Shown piece by piece: positions 26,140 through 33,573 of a DNA stretch of 64,000 bases. Every line of letters starts with the position of its first letter. The stretch's first letter is position 1. Origin of the DNA: Nocardia huaxiensis (GTDB lineage: Bacteria; Actinomycetota; Actinomycetes; Mycobacteriales; Mycobacteriaceae); assembly GCF_013744875.1 (NCBI RefSeq), contig NZ_CP059399.1, positions 1,736,001 to 1,800,000 of the forward strand, written 5' to 3'. Both the position numbers and the translations under genes were made by a program. The notes under the pieces were generated by a model. That model did no database searches and had not been told where the DNA came from. It saw nothing but the letters and a program-made list of their open reading frames with translations.

Positions 26140-27240
26140 ATGAGTCGTTTGTTCGGGCCGGATCCGGCCGCACCGCTGTCCCTGGATCGGCGATCCTTCC
26201 TCCGCTACGCCGGGCTGACCGCAGCCGCCGTCGGCAGCGCCGGACTGGTCGCCGCCTGCGGCAATGATTCTTCCGGGCCGGGCAATGGCACCACGCCGGA
26301 CGGATCCAGGTACGGCACCGTCGCGGTGCAGCTGTCCTGGCTGAAGAACATCGAATTCGCCGGTGAGTACTTCGCCGACAGCCGGGGTTATTACAAGGAG
26401 GCCGGATTCGGGTCGGTGAACCTGATCGCCGGCGGTGCGGCCAGCACCTCCGTGGAATCGGGTATCGGCACGGGGAAGATCTGGATCGGCATGTCCGCGC
26501 CGCAGACCACCGCACCCGCCGTTCTGAAGGGGCTGCCGCTCAAGATCGTCGGCGCGACCTATCAGAAGAATCCCTTCTGCATCGTGAGCTCGGCGGCCAA
26601 GCCGATCAGAACGCCGCAGGAGATGAAGGGCCGCAAGATCGGAGTGCAGGACACCAACCAGCTGATTTTCGACGCGCTGCTCGCCGCCAATGGCATGACG
26701 CGATCGGAGCTGACCGTCGTACCCGCGCAATTCGATCCGACCCCGCTGGCCAACGGTGAGGTCGACGGCTGGGTCAGCTACTTCACGAACGAGCCGATCA
26801 TTCTGGGCGCCAAGGGATTCACGAACTTCAGCTTCTTGTTCGCCGATTACGGCCTGCCGCTGGTCGCCGAAACCCTCACCGTGCACCAGCGCACCATCGA
26901 TTCCGAACGCGACAAGTTGAAGGCCTGGCTGAAGGCCGACATCCGGGGCTGGCAGGATGCCATCGCCGACCCGGCGGAATCGGCGCGGCTGGCGGTCGAG
27001 GTGTACGGCAAGGACCAGCAGCTGAATCTCGGGGAACAGAAGCAGGAGGCCCTCGCCCAGAACGGGCTGCTGGAGTCGCCGGAGACCAAGGCCAACGGCC
27101 TGTTCACCATGAGCGACAAGCTGATTGCCGACAATATCGCCGCACTGGGCAAGGCCGGGATCGATATCGCCGCGGACAAACTCTTCGATATGTCCGTGCT
27201 GAAGGAGCTCTACGCCGAGGATCCGAGCCTGATCAAATAA
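26140..27240 (+). CDS. NMT1/THI5-like solute-binding lipoprotein, Tat-exported
   Basis: 366 residues. The N-terminus has a twin-arginine motif (DRRSFLRYAG) and lipobox VAAC, so it is probably exported folded by Tat and lipid-anchored. The mature domain has VQLSWLKNIEFAGEYFADSRGYY, GGAASTSVESGIG and VDGWVSYFTNEP, as in THI5/NMT1 and SsuA-type proteins. Together with the adjacent OHCU decarboxylase, HIU hydrolase and XdhC, uptake of a purine, urate or allantoin-like compound is a reasonable inference; a pyrimidine is the main alternative. Confidence 0.84.
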   Translation: MSRLFGPDPAAPLSLDRRSFLRYAGLTAAAVGSAGLVAACGNDSSGPGNGTTPDGSRYGTVAVQLSWLKNIEFAGEYFADSRGYYKEAGFGSVNLIAGGAASTSVESGIGTGKIWIGMSAPQTTAPAVLKGLPLKIVGATYQKNPFCIVSSAAKPIRTPQEMKGRKIGVQDTNQLIFDALLAANGMTRSELTVVPAQFDPTPLANGEVDGWVSYFTNEPIILGAKGFTNFSFLFADYGLPLVAETLTVHQRTIDSERDKLKAWLKADIRGWQDAIADPAESARLAVEVYGKDQQLNLGEQKQEALAQNGLLESPETKANGLFTMSDKLIADNIAALGKAGIDIAADKLFDMSVLKELYAEDPSLIK

Positions 27241-27245
27241 CTCGC

Positions 27246-28247
27246 TCAGGCCGGAATGCGGTGCGGGGAGCGGGGTTCCGCCGACGTGCCGTTGCGGACC
27301 GACAGCAGTTCGGCGGCGATCGACACCGCCGTCTCGGCCGGGGTGGACGCGCCCAGGTCGAGACCGGCGGGGGAGCGCAGCCGGTCCAGGGTGGCGGCGT
27401 CGAAACCGCCCGCCTCCAGGGCTTCCAGCCGATGCGTGTGCGCGGTGTGCGAACCCATGGCGGCCAGATAGCCCAGCTCGGGTAGTCGCAAAGCGATGGT
27501 GAGCAGCGGGATCTCGAACTTGGCGTCGTGCGAGAGCACCACCAGCGCTGTGCTGGAATCGATTTCGCCCGCTGACACCAGCGTGTTCAGGTAGCGGTGC
27601 GGCCAGTCCACCACCACCTCACAGCCCGGATAGGCGTCCTCGGTGGCGAAGGTGGGGCGGGCGTCGACGATCGTCACCCGGTAGCCGAGCAGCCGGCCCT
27701 GAATGGCCAGTGCGGACGCGAAAGCATTGGCGCCCACCAGGATCAGATGCGGCGGGCGCGCGAACGAGGAGACGAACACATCCGAATCGGGCAGCGACAC
27801 CAGCTCGGTGCCGTGCCGGCGATCGGTGACCAGATGCTGGCCGATCACATCCGGATCCGCATGCCACACCACCGTGAACACGGTGACCTGCCGCTGCGCC
27901 AGAATGTCGGCGGCCACATCCGGGAACTCGGGAAAATGCCTGCGCGAGAACGGTTCCGCGAACACGTCGAGGGTGCCGTGGCAGTCGGTGCCGGCGTCCA
28001 GGCCGCTACCGGGGCCGAAGCGGTGCAGGCCGCGCTGGCCGGTGCGCGCCGCCTCCAGCGCCACCTGATAGGCGGCCGCCTCCGCGCATCCCGCCGACAG
28101 CGAGCCGAAGGCCCGGCCGTCTGCGTCCACCACCATCGCCGTCCCGATCGGCAGCGGCGAGGACCCGGTGGTCCGCACCAGAGTGACCAATCCGCCCGTG
28201 CGCCCGCTGTGCCACAACCGCATCAGATCGTCGACGATATTCCGCAT
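27246..28247 (-). CDS. xdhC: XdhC-family xanthine dehydrogenase maturation factor
   Basis: 333 residues from the ATG at 28247 (GGGAG upstream). The N-terminal XdhC/CoxI domain has TTGSSPLPIGTAMVV and GSLSAGCAEAAAYQ, and a C-terminal Rossmann domain (HLILVGANAFASALA, DARPTFA) follows. XdhC proteins bind molybdenum cofactor, assist its sulfuration and insert it into xanthine dehydrogenase, whose genes are 10 kb away on the other strand. It follows the MobA-like gene by 13 bp and converges on the transporter with a 5-bp gap. Confidence 0.87.
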   Translation of the reverse strand: MRNIVDDLMRLWHSGRTGGLVTLVRTTGSSPLPIGTAMVVDADGRAFGSLSAGCAEAAAYQVALEAARTGQRGLHRFGPGSGLDAGTDCHGTLDVFAEPFSRRHFPEFPDVAADILAQRQVTVFTVVWHADPDVIGQHLVTDRRHGTELVSLPDSDVFVSSFARPPHLILVGANAFASALAIQGRLLGYRVTIVDARPTFATEDAYPGCEVVVDWPHRYLNTLVSAGEIDSSTALVVLSHDAKFEIPLLTIALRLPELGYLAAMGSHTAHTHRLEALEAGGFDAATLDRLRSPAGLDLGASTPAETAVSIAAELLSVRNGTSAEPRSPHRIPA

Positions 28248-28260
28248 CACTAGCTCCCGA

Positions 28261-28971
28261 TTACCGTGTGCCGCCGCCGGGGTAGTCCCAGTCGATCCCA
28301 GTCGCGAGGTCGTCACACGTGACGCACACCATATCCGCTCGTTGCCGTAAATAAGTGCCCGCCCCTGAATTTCCCTCCGCCGCAGCTACAACGCCTGCCC
28401 AGTGCTCGCGGCCGAGCACCACGGGGTGGCCGGGGAGACCTGCGAACACCGCTCGCGCGAGCCTGCTCTCGCTGTCGCGCGCAGCCGCGACCACCCGGGC
28501 CACGACATCGCCCCGGACGTCCGGAGTGTCCACCGGCATGATCGCCACCAGGTCGGCCGGGCCGGTATTCCCGGTCGAAGTTATCCCCATGTCAATAATC
28601 CCTGTGGATTCTTTCCGCGCCGCAGCAGTCCGCACGGCAAGGGCGGAAACCGCCGCCAGACCGGCGCGGATCGATGCGCTGAGCCCGGTTTCCCAGTCGG
28701 CTGCCCACACCGGACGGGTGCCCTCGGGCAGAACGATGCGGGGTGTTTGCGCGACCAGCCAGCGCGGCTCCGAGGTCTGGTTTCCCGGCGGTAGCGGGTG
28801 CGCCGGACCGGTCGCGCCGAGCACCACGAAGATTCGGTCGCAGCCGCCGTCGCGCAGCGCGGCGACCGCCGTGTCCAGCCAGGAGCCGTTCTCCGCCAGC
28901 ACCTTCGGCATGCCGTAGCGGGTTCCGGCACCGGCCGCCAGCAGGATGCCGTCGCAGCGTTCGCGGGTCAT
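28261..28971 (-). CDS. MobA/MocA-like molybdenum cofactor nucleotidyltransferase
   Basis: 236 residues. Signature ILLAAGAGTRYGMPKVL, IMPVDTPDVRG and HPVVLGREHW place it with MocA/MobA NTP transferases. MocA makes the cytosine dinucleotide form of Moco used by xanthine dehydrogenase-family enzymes. A loop around residues 125-146 (EST...GNTGP) is longer than usual. Operon with xdhC; divergent from the OHCU decarboxylase. Confidence 0.82.
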   Translation of the reverse strand: MTRERCDGILLAAGAGTRYGMPKVLAENGSWLDTAVAALRDGGCDRIFVVLGATGPAHPLPPGNQTSEPRWLVAQTPRIVLPEGTRPVWAADWETGLSASIRAGLAAVSALAVRTAAARKESTGIIDMGITSTGNTGPADLVAIMPVDTPDVRGDVVARVVAAARDSESRLARAVFAGLPGHPVVLGREHWAGVVAAAEGNSGAGTYLRQRADMVCVTCDDLATGIDWDYPGGGTR

Positions 28972-29082
28972 GCGCCGACCGTAGTGGTCCGAGGCGGTTT
29001 TCGCAGGATGGCGGGCTGCGCCCCGAGGATCTGCGGCACGTCGACTGGCGGGTCCGGTTGCCGTGCCCGATGCTGGAAGGCG

Positions 29083-29592
29083 ATGACGGATACCGAGATC
29101 GGGCTGAACGAATTCGCCGCGCTGCCGGAACCCGCGGCGATCCGGGCATTGCTGGCCTGCTGCTCGTCCCCGGCCTGGGCGGCCGGAGTGGCGGCGCGAC
29201 GGCCGTACCGCGATCTGGCGGGATTGCTCGAGACGGCCGACGCCGTACTGAACGAGGTGAGCGAGGCCGAGATCGATCTCGCGCTGGCCGGGCATCCGCG
29301 CATCGGCGACCGGCCCGACAGCGCGAACTCCGCCCGCGAACAGGCGGGCATGGCGACCGCGGACGCGGCCGTGCGCGCCGCCATCGCGGCGGGAAACCGT
29401 TCCTACGAACAGCGTTTCGGGCACGTGTACCTGGTGTGCGCCACCGGGAAGACGCCCGCCGAACTGCTGGCGATCCTGGAATCCCGGCTCGGAAACGTTC
29501 CCGCCGACGAAAGACGCATCGTGCGAGCGGAATTGGCGAAGATCAATCGAATCCGATTGCGGCGCATGATCGGCGAAGGGCAGGAACCGTGA
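29083..29592 (+). CDS. OHCU decarboxylase
   Basis: 169 residues. 2-oxo-4-hydroxy-4-carboxy-5-ureidoimidazoline decarboxylase, which forms (S)-allantoin in urate breakdown. It has LAGHPRIGDRP with the catalytic His and SAREQAGM with the catalytic Glu, then NRSYEQRFGHVYLVCATGKT and a C-terminal Arg region. The ATG is only 2 nt after GGAAGG, so the start spacing is unusual. Overlaps the HIU hydrolase start (GTGA). Confidence 0.88.
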   Translation: MTDTEIGLNEFAALPEPAAIRALLACCSSPAWAAGVAARRPYRDLAGLLETADAVLNEVSEAEIDLALAGHPRIGDRPDSANSAREQAGMATADAAVRAAIAAGNRSYEQRFGHVYLVCATGKTPAELLAILESRLGNVPADERRIVRAELAKINRIRLRRMIGEGQEP

Positions 29593-29909
29593 GCACCCTC
29601 AGCACGCATGTCCTGGACGCGGTGCGCGGCACCCCCGCCGCCGGCATCGGCGTGACCCTGCTCGACGCCGGCGGTACGGAATCTGCCTCGGGCACAACCG
29701 ATGCCGATGGACGTATCGCCGCCCTCGGCGGCGAGCTCACCCCCGGCACGTACCGGCTGCGCTTCGACACCGGCCCGTACTTCGCCGCCCGGCACGTCGA
29801 CACCTTCTACCCCGAGGTCACCATCGCCTTCACCGTGACCGACGCCCGCCACTACCACGTCCCACTCCTGCTGTCCCCCTTCGCCTTCTCCACCTATCGA
29901 GGAAGCTGA
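29589..29909 (+). CDS. 5-hydroxyisourate hydrolase (transthyretin-like)
   Basis: 106 residues, ending in the diagnostic YRGS tetrapeptide, with THVLDAVRGTPA at the start and HYHVPLLLSPFAFSTY at the end. Hydrolyses 5-hydroxyisourate to OHCU, the substrate of the preceding enzyme. Translationally coupled upstream and 4 bp from the amidohydrolase. No uricase gene lies nearby. Confidence 0.92.
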   Translation: MSTLSTHVLDAVRGTPAAGIGVTLLDAGGTESASGTTDADGRIAALGGELTPGTYRLRFDTGPYFAARHVDTFYPEVTIAFTVTDARHYHVPLLLSPFAFSTYRGS

Positions 29910-29913
29910 CACC

Positions 29914-31278
29914 ATGGCCGCCGACACGATCCAGGTCATCGAGGGCTGCGCCGTCGCGACGGTCGACGCCGCCGGCACCGAACACCGCGACGGCCATGTG
30001 ATCCTGCACGGCAACAGAATTCACGCTGTGGGCGCGGGTCCCGCCCCCGAAACCCCCGGCGCGACCCGCATCGACGGCCGCGGCTGCCTGCTCACCCCCG
30101 GACTGGTGAACACCCACCACCACCTCTACCAGTGGATCACCCGCGGCCTGGCCCCCGACGCCACCCTCTTCGAATGGCTCACCACCCTCTACCCCATCTG
30201 GGCCGGCATCGACGAGGACGCCACCCGCGTGGCCGCCACAGGAGCCCTCGCCGCCCTGGCCCGAACCGGTTGCACCACAACCACCGACCACCACTACGTC
30301 TTCCCCCGGCACGCCGGTGACCTGCTCGCCGCCGAAATCGACGCCGCCCGCACGGTCGGCCTCCGCTTCCACCCCACCCGCGGCTCCATGGACCTCGGCC
30401 GCAGCGCCGGCGGCCTGCCACCCGACGCGGTCGTCGAATCCCTCGACGACATCCTGAAAGCCAGCGCCGACGCGGTCTCCCGCTGGCACGACCCGTCCTT
30501 CGACTCCATGCTCCGCATCGCCCTCGCCCCCTGCTCCCCGTTCTCGGTCACCACCGACCTCCTCCGCGAATCCGCGGTCCTGGCAAGGGAACTCGGCGTC
30601 CGCCTGCACACCCACGTCGCCGAAACCCGCGACGAGGAGCGGTACTGCCGAGAGACCCACGGCTGCACCCCCGCCGAATACATGGAACGCCTCGACTGGG
30701 TCGGCCCCGACGTCTGGTGGGCCCACGCCATCCACCTCGACGACACCGCCATCACCACCATGGCTCGCACCGGCACCGGCGCGGCCCACTGCCCCACCTC
30801 CAACGCCCGCATAGGCACCGGCATCGCCCGCATCCCCGCCCTGCTCGCCGCAGGCGTCCCCGTCGGCCTCGGCGTCGACGGCGCGGCCAGCAACGAATCC
30901 GGTTCCCTCATAGAAGAACCCCGCAACGCCCTCTTCTTCGCCCGCCAAACCGCAGGCCCCCAATCCATGACCACCCGCACCGCCCTCGAGTTGGCCACCA
31001 TGGGCGGAGCCCGCATCCTCGGCCGTGCCGACGAGATCGGATCACTGGAGCCGGGCAAGCTGGCCGACCTCGCGCTCTGGAACCTCACCGGCCCCGCCTA
31101 CGCGGGTATCGACGACCCGGTCACAGCGCTCATCCTGGGCGCCGCCCCACCACTGGCCGCCCTGATCGTGAACGGCCGAATGGTGGTGCGCGACGGGGAA
31201 GTTCGCACCGTCGACGAAGCCGAAGTAGGCCGTCGGGTCGCCCGTGCCCAGGCCCGCCTCGTCGCTGCGGCGAGGTAG
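29914..31278 (+). CDS. 8-oxoguanine deaminase-like amidohydrolase
   Basis: 454 residues. AtzB/TrzA-type metal-dependent hydrolase: LTPGLVNTHHHLYQW (HxH metal site), TDHHYVFP, HTHVAETRDEE, WWAHAIHLD and LGVDGAASNES (Asp). Closest in pattern to 8-oxoguanine deaminases of actinobacteria and pseudomonads, which give urate from 8-oxoguanine and so fit the neighbouring urate genes. A guanine- or chlorotriazine-type substrate cannot be excluded. Confidence 0.83.
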   Translation: MAADTIQVIEGCAVATVDAAGTEHRDGHVILHGNRIHAVGAGPAPETPGATRIDGRGCLLTPGLVNTHHHLYQWITRGLAPDATLFEWLTTLYPIWAGIDEDATRVAATGALAALARTGCTTTTDHHYVFPRHAGDLLAAEIDAARTVGLRFHPTRGSMDLGRSAGGLPPDAVVESLDDILKASADAVSRWHDPSFDSMLRIALAPCSPFSVTTDLLRESAVLARELGVRLHTHVAETRDEERYCRETHGCTPAEYMERLDWVGPDVWWAHAIHLDDTAITTMARTGTGAAHCPTSNARIGTGIARIPALLAAGVPVGLGVDGAASNESGSLIEEPRNALFFARQTAGPQSMTTRTALELATMGGARILGRADEIGSLEPGKLADLALWNLTGPAYAGIDDPVTALILGAAPPLAALIVNGRMVVRDGEVRTVDEAEVGRRVARAQARLVAAAR

Positions 31279-31389
31279 CCGCACGCCCGTTCGGAGACCC
31301 CTCGCTCGGTGAGCGGGTTTCCCGGGGCTCCTCTAAACTCCACGCCAGGCGGACCCTGTCCGACACGCCGACGCGGCCGTAACCCGGAA

Positions 31390-31517
31390 CTGCGAATCGC
31401 GAAACATGATATGCGAAGTATCGCAGCCGTTTTGTGGCAAAATCCGACCCCGGCCCGCTCATCGGTTACGGGAGACGATATGACGTCACCGTGGAGGAAG
31501 GAGTTCCGCTGAACCCG
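31390..31517 (+). promoter_or_regulatory. AT-richer leader with short upstream ORF before the dioxygenase
   Basis: The region is less GC-rich than its surroundings and holds TGCGA-AGTA-TCGCA (31412-31425). A ten-codon ORF, MTSPWRKEFR (ATG 31480, stop TGA 31510-31512), has a good SD (CGGGAGA). The SD of the dioxygenase (AGGAAGGAG, 31495-31503) lies inside this ORF, and its stop overlaps a CTG that is in frame with the dioxygenase. Confidence 0.45.
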
Positions 31518-32249
31518 ATGAGCGGTGTGTCATCCGCCGACACCGCATGGTCCGGACTGCGTGCCACGGGCTATGCCGTCGTTCCGATGATCGACCAACT
31601 CACTCGTCGCGAATTCGCGTTGTTGGCCGATGTCTACGATAACGAATTGTCGCTGGACGACTGGCTTCCCGAGAAGAATCGCACCCGGCTCCGGTCCTAC
31701 CAGCGGTTCTCGCTGTTCATCGAGAAATCCGGAGAGCTGCGTTTCGAACGGGACGAGGCGCCTGGGCCGTATATCCAAGATATGTCGGTCAATCGGCTGC
31801 AAGGCGGAATCGCGCGCGTCTTCAAGCTGATTCCCCCGGCGCATCCGGTCACCGCTGTCACCGAGAAACTCGCAAACTCGGTGGCGAGAATGCTGCTGGC
31901 CGCGGATGTATTGAACGAGACGCGGACCCCGGAGGTCGAGGTGGATATCCATTTCATCCGGATTGTCGCTCCCGGCGAACCCGCGCCCGAGGGCATCCAC
32001 CGCGACGGGTTGCTCGGCGGTTCGGTCCATCTGGTCAGACGCGAGAACATCCTCGGTGGCGTGTCCGAGGTCTACCGGCCGGACGATGAGCCGACCCTGC
32101 TGGAAAGATTCGGATTGGACGAGCCGTTGCAGTCGTTCGTCTTCGACGACGCCAGGGTGCTGCACTTCACCCATCGGATCGAGCGCGACGGGAGCGACTC
32201 CGAAGGCTACCGCGACGTACTGCTGATCGGATTCCGCGATCGTGACTGA
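31518..32249 (+). CDS. 2OG-Fe(II) dioxygenase of the amino-acid hydroxylase type
   Basis: 243 residues. Pattern EVDIHFIRIVAPGEPAPEGIHRDG (HxD iron ligands), VHLVRRENILGGVSEVY, DDARVLHFTHRI (distal His) and YRDVLLIGF (Arg for 2-oxoglutarate) fits the family of L-isoleucine dioxygenase. These hydroxylate free aliphatic amino acids. The substrate here is unknown. The SD is 14 nt before this ATG but 5 nt before an in-frame CTG at 31509, which would add three residues. Overlaps the M20 gene by 8 bp. Confidence 0.8.
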   Translation: MSGVSSADTAWSGLRATGYAVVPMIDQLTRREFALLADVYDNELSLDDWLPEKNRTRLRSYQRFSLFIEKSGELRFERDEAPGPYIQDMSVNRLQGGIARVFKLIPPAHPVTAVTEKLANSVARMLLAADVLNETRTPEVEVDIHFIRIVAPGEPAPEGIHRDGLLGGSVHLVRRENILGGVSEVYRPDDEPTLLERFGLDEPLQSFVFDDARVLHFTHRIERDGSDSEGYRDVLLIGFRDRD

Positions 32250-33573
32250 CCAGGTCGCCCACTTCCTCTCGATATCCGAGAGCCTGCTCGCCGAATCGGA
32301 ACTCATCGAGATCGCCACCGATCTGACCGCGATACCGTCCTATACGGGCGACGAGACCGCACTCGCCCTGCACGTCCGGGATGTCTTGCGGAACAACGGG
32401 ATCGAAGCGAACGAGCAGTGGGTGGCAGCGGCCGCACAGCCCGGTGGCCCGGACCGCTACCAGACCATCGGACGCATCGGCGGGGCAGGCAAGCCCGCGC
32501 TGCTGTTCAACGGGCACCTGGACATGGATCCGGTGGACGATCGCCCGGACCGCTTCACGGCCCGGCGTCACGGGGACAAGCTCTACGGCGCGGGGCTGCA
32601 CAATATGAAGAGCGGCCTCGCGGCGATGATCGGAGCGGCGATCATGGTGCAGCGCAGCGGAATTCGACTGGCCCGCCCGCTTCGCCTGGAATTCGTCGCC
32701 GGCGAACTGCAGGGCGGGGTGGGCACCAAGCGTGCGCTGTCCGAGGCGCTGGGCAAGGGCTTGCTCGCCGACGCCGCCGTCGTTCCCGAGCCGTATTCGG
32801 TGCGGCACATCCTGACTCGCACCGCCGGAGTGCACAAGTTCGCCCTCGTGGTGCGCGGGAAGACCGCGCACACCAGCCGTCATCGCGAGGGCGTGGACGC
32901 GATCGCCGTCCTGCGCGCACTGATGGACCTGCTCGATCGAACCGATCTCGGCCTGGGCGACCCGAAATATCCGGAGTTGCCGCGTCTTCAACTGTCCAGC
33001 CTGGTCGCCGGCCGCGGGGACCGGCACGATCCGTCGGGCGTCAGCTACAGCGCCGACAAGGCCACCGCGATCTACGATCTGCGCTATCCGCCACCGTACG
33101 AACCCGAGCTCGTCGTGGAGGTGCTGGAGGCGTTCGTGCGCACGGCGGCACGGTTGTTTCCCGAAGCCCGGATCTCGGTCGACCAGCCGCCCGATCCGGT
33201 GTTCCGGGTCGGCGGGGCCGAGATGCCGCCCATGGACGTGTCGCCCGATTCCGAACTGGTGAAGGATATTTCGGCCCTGCTGCCGCAGGTGTCCTCGTTT
33301 TCGGTCAAGGAAACCGGGCTGGTGCTGCCGTACTCCTACTGCGGCAACGACACCACCCACCTGTCCAGGGCCGGAATCCAATGCTGCCTGTTCGGTCCCC
33401 GCGGGGAGGGCCCGGATACCGAGGACCACGTTCTCGTCAGCGAAATGCTGGCTTGCGCACGGACTCTCGCGGCACTGGCCGTCCTGCGCTGCGGCGGGCC
33501 GCGATTCAGCAACCCAGCTGCCGGATCCGCTCCTCGACCCGCGCGCGCAGCGGTAGCCGCAGCCGCACAGTGA
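32242..33573 (+). CDS. M20-family hydrolase with altered metal site
   Basis: 443 residues, two-domain M20/M25/M40 fold. FNGHLDMDPVDD supplies the first His and Asp, but the bridging Asp of the usual DMK is Asn (GLHNMKSG), and the usual EE pair is GELQGG, so one Zn ligand is Leu. VPEPYS and EDHVLVSE are kept. It may bind one metal or act on an unusual amide. It is coupled to the dioxygenase, so it could release or modify its amino acid. The last 40 residues are low-complexity and 68 bp overlap the convergent STAND gene. Confidence 0.8.
   Translation: MTDQVAHFLSISESLLAESELIEIATDLTAIPSYTGDETALALHVRDVLRNNGIEANEQWVAAAAQPGGPDRYQTIGRIGGAGKPALLFNGHLDMDPVDDRPDRFTARRHGDKLYGAGLHNMKSGLAAMIGAAIMVQRSGIRLARPLRLEFVAGELQGGVGTKRALSEALGKGLLADAAVVPEPYSVRHILTRTAGVHKFALVVRGKTAHTSRHREGVDAIAVLRALMDLLDRTDLGLGDPKYPELPRLQLSSLVAGRGDRHDPSGVSYSADKATAIYDLRYPPPYEPELVVEVLEAFVRTAARLFPEARISVDQPPDPVFRVGGAEMPPMDVSPDSELVKDISALLPQVSSFSVKETGLVLPYSYCGNDTTHLSRAGIQCCLFGPRGEGPDTEDHVLVSEMLACARTLAALAVLRCGGPRFSNPAAGSAPRPARAAVAAAAQ

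Noticed and set aside
31411..31512. 33-codon frame including the ten-codon upstream ORF, considered as a RiPP-like precursor
   Set aside because: Codon third bases are not GC-biased, there is no SD for the longer start and no RiPP modification enzyme nearby except the dioxygenase. Only the inner ten-codon ORF is kept as a possible leader.
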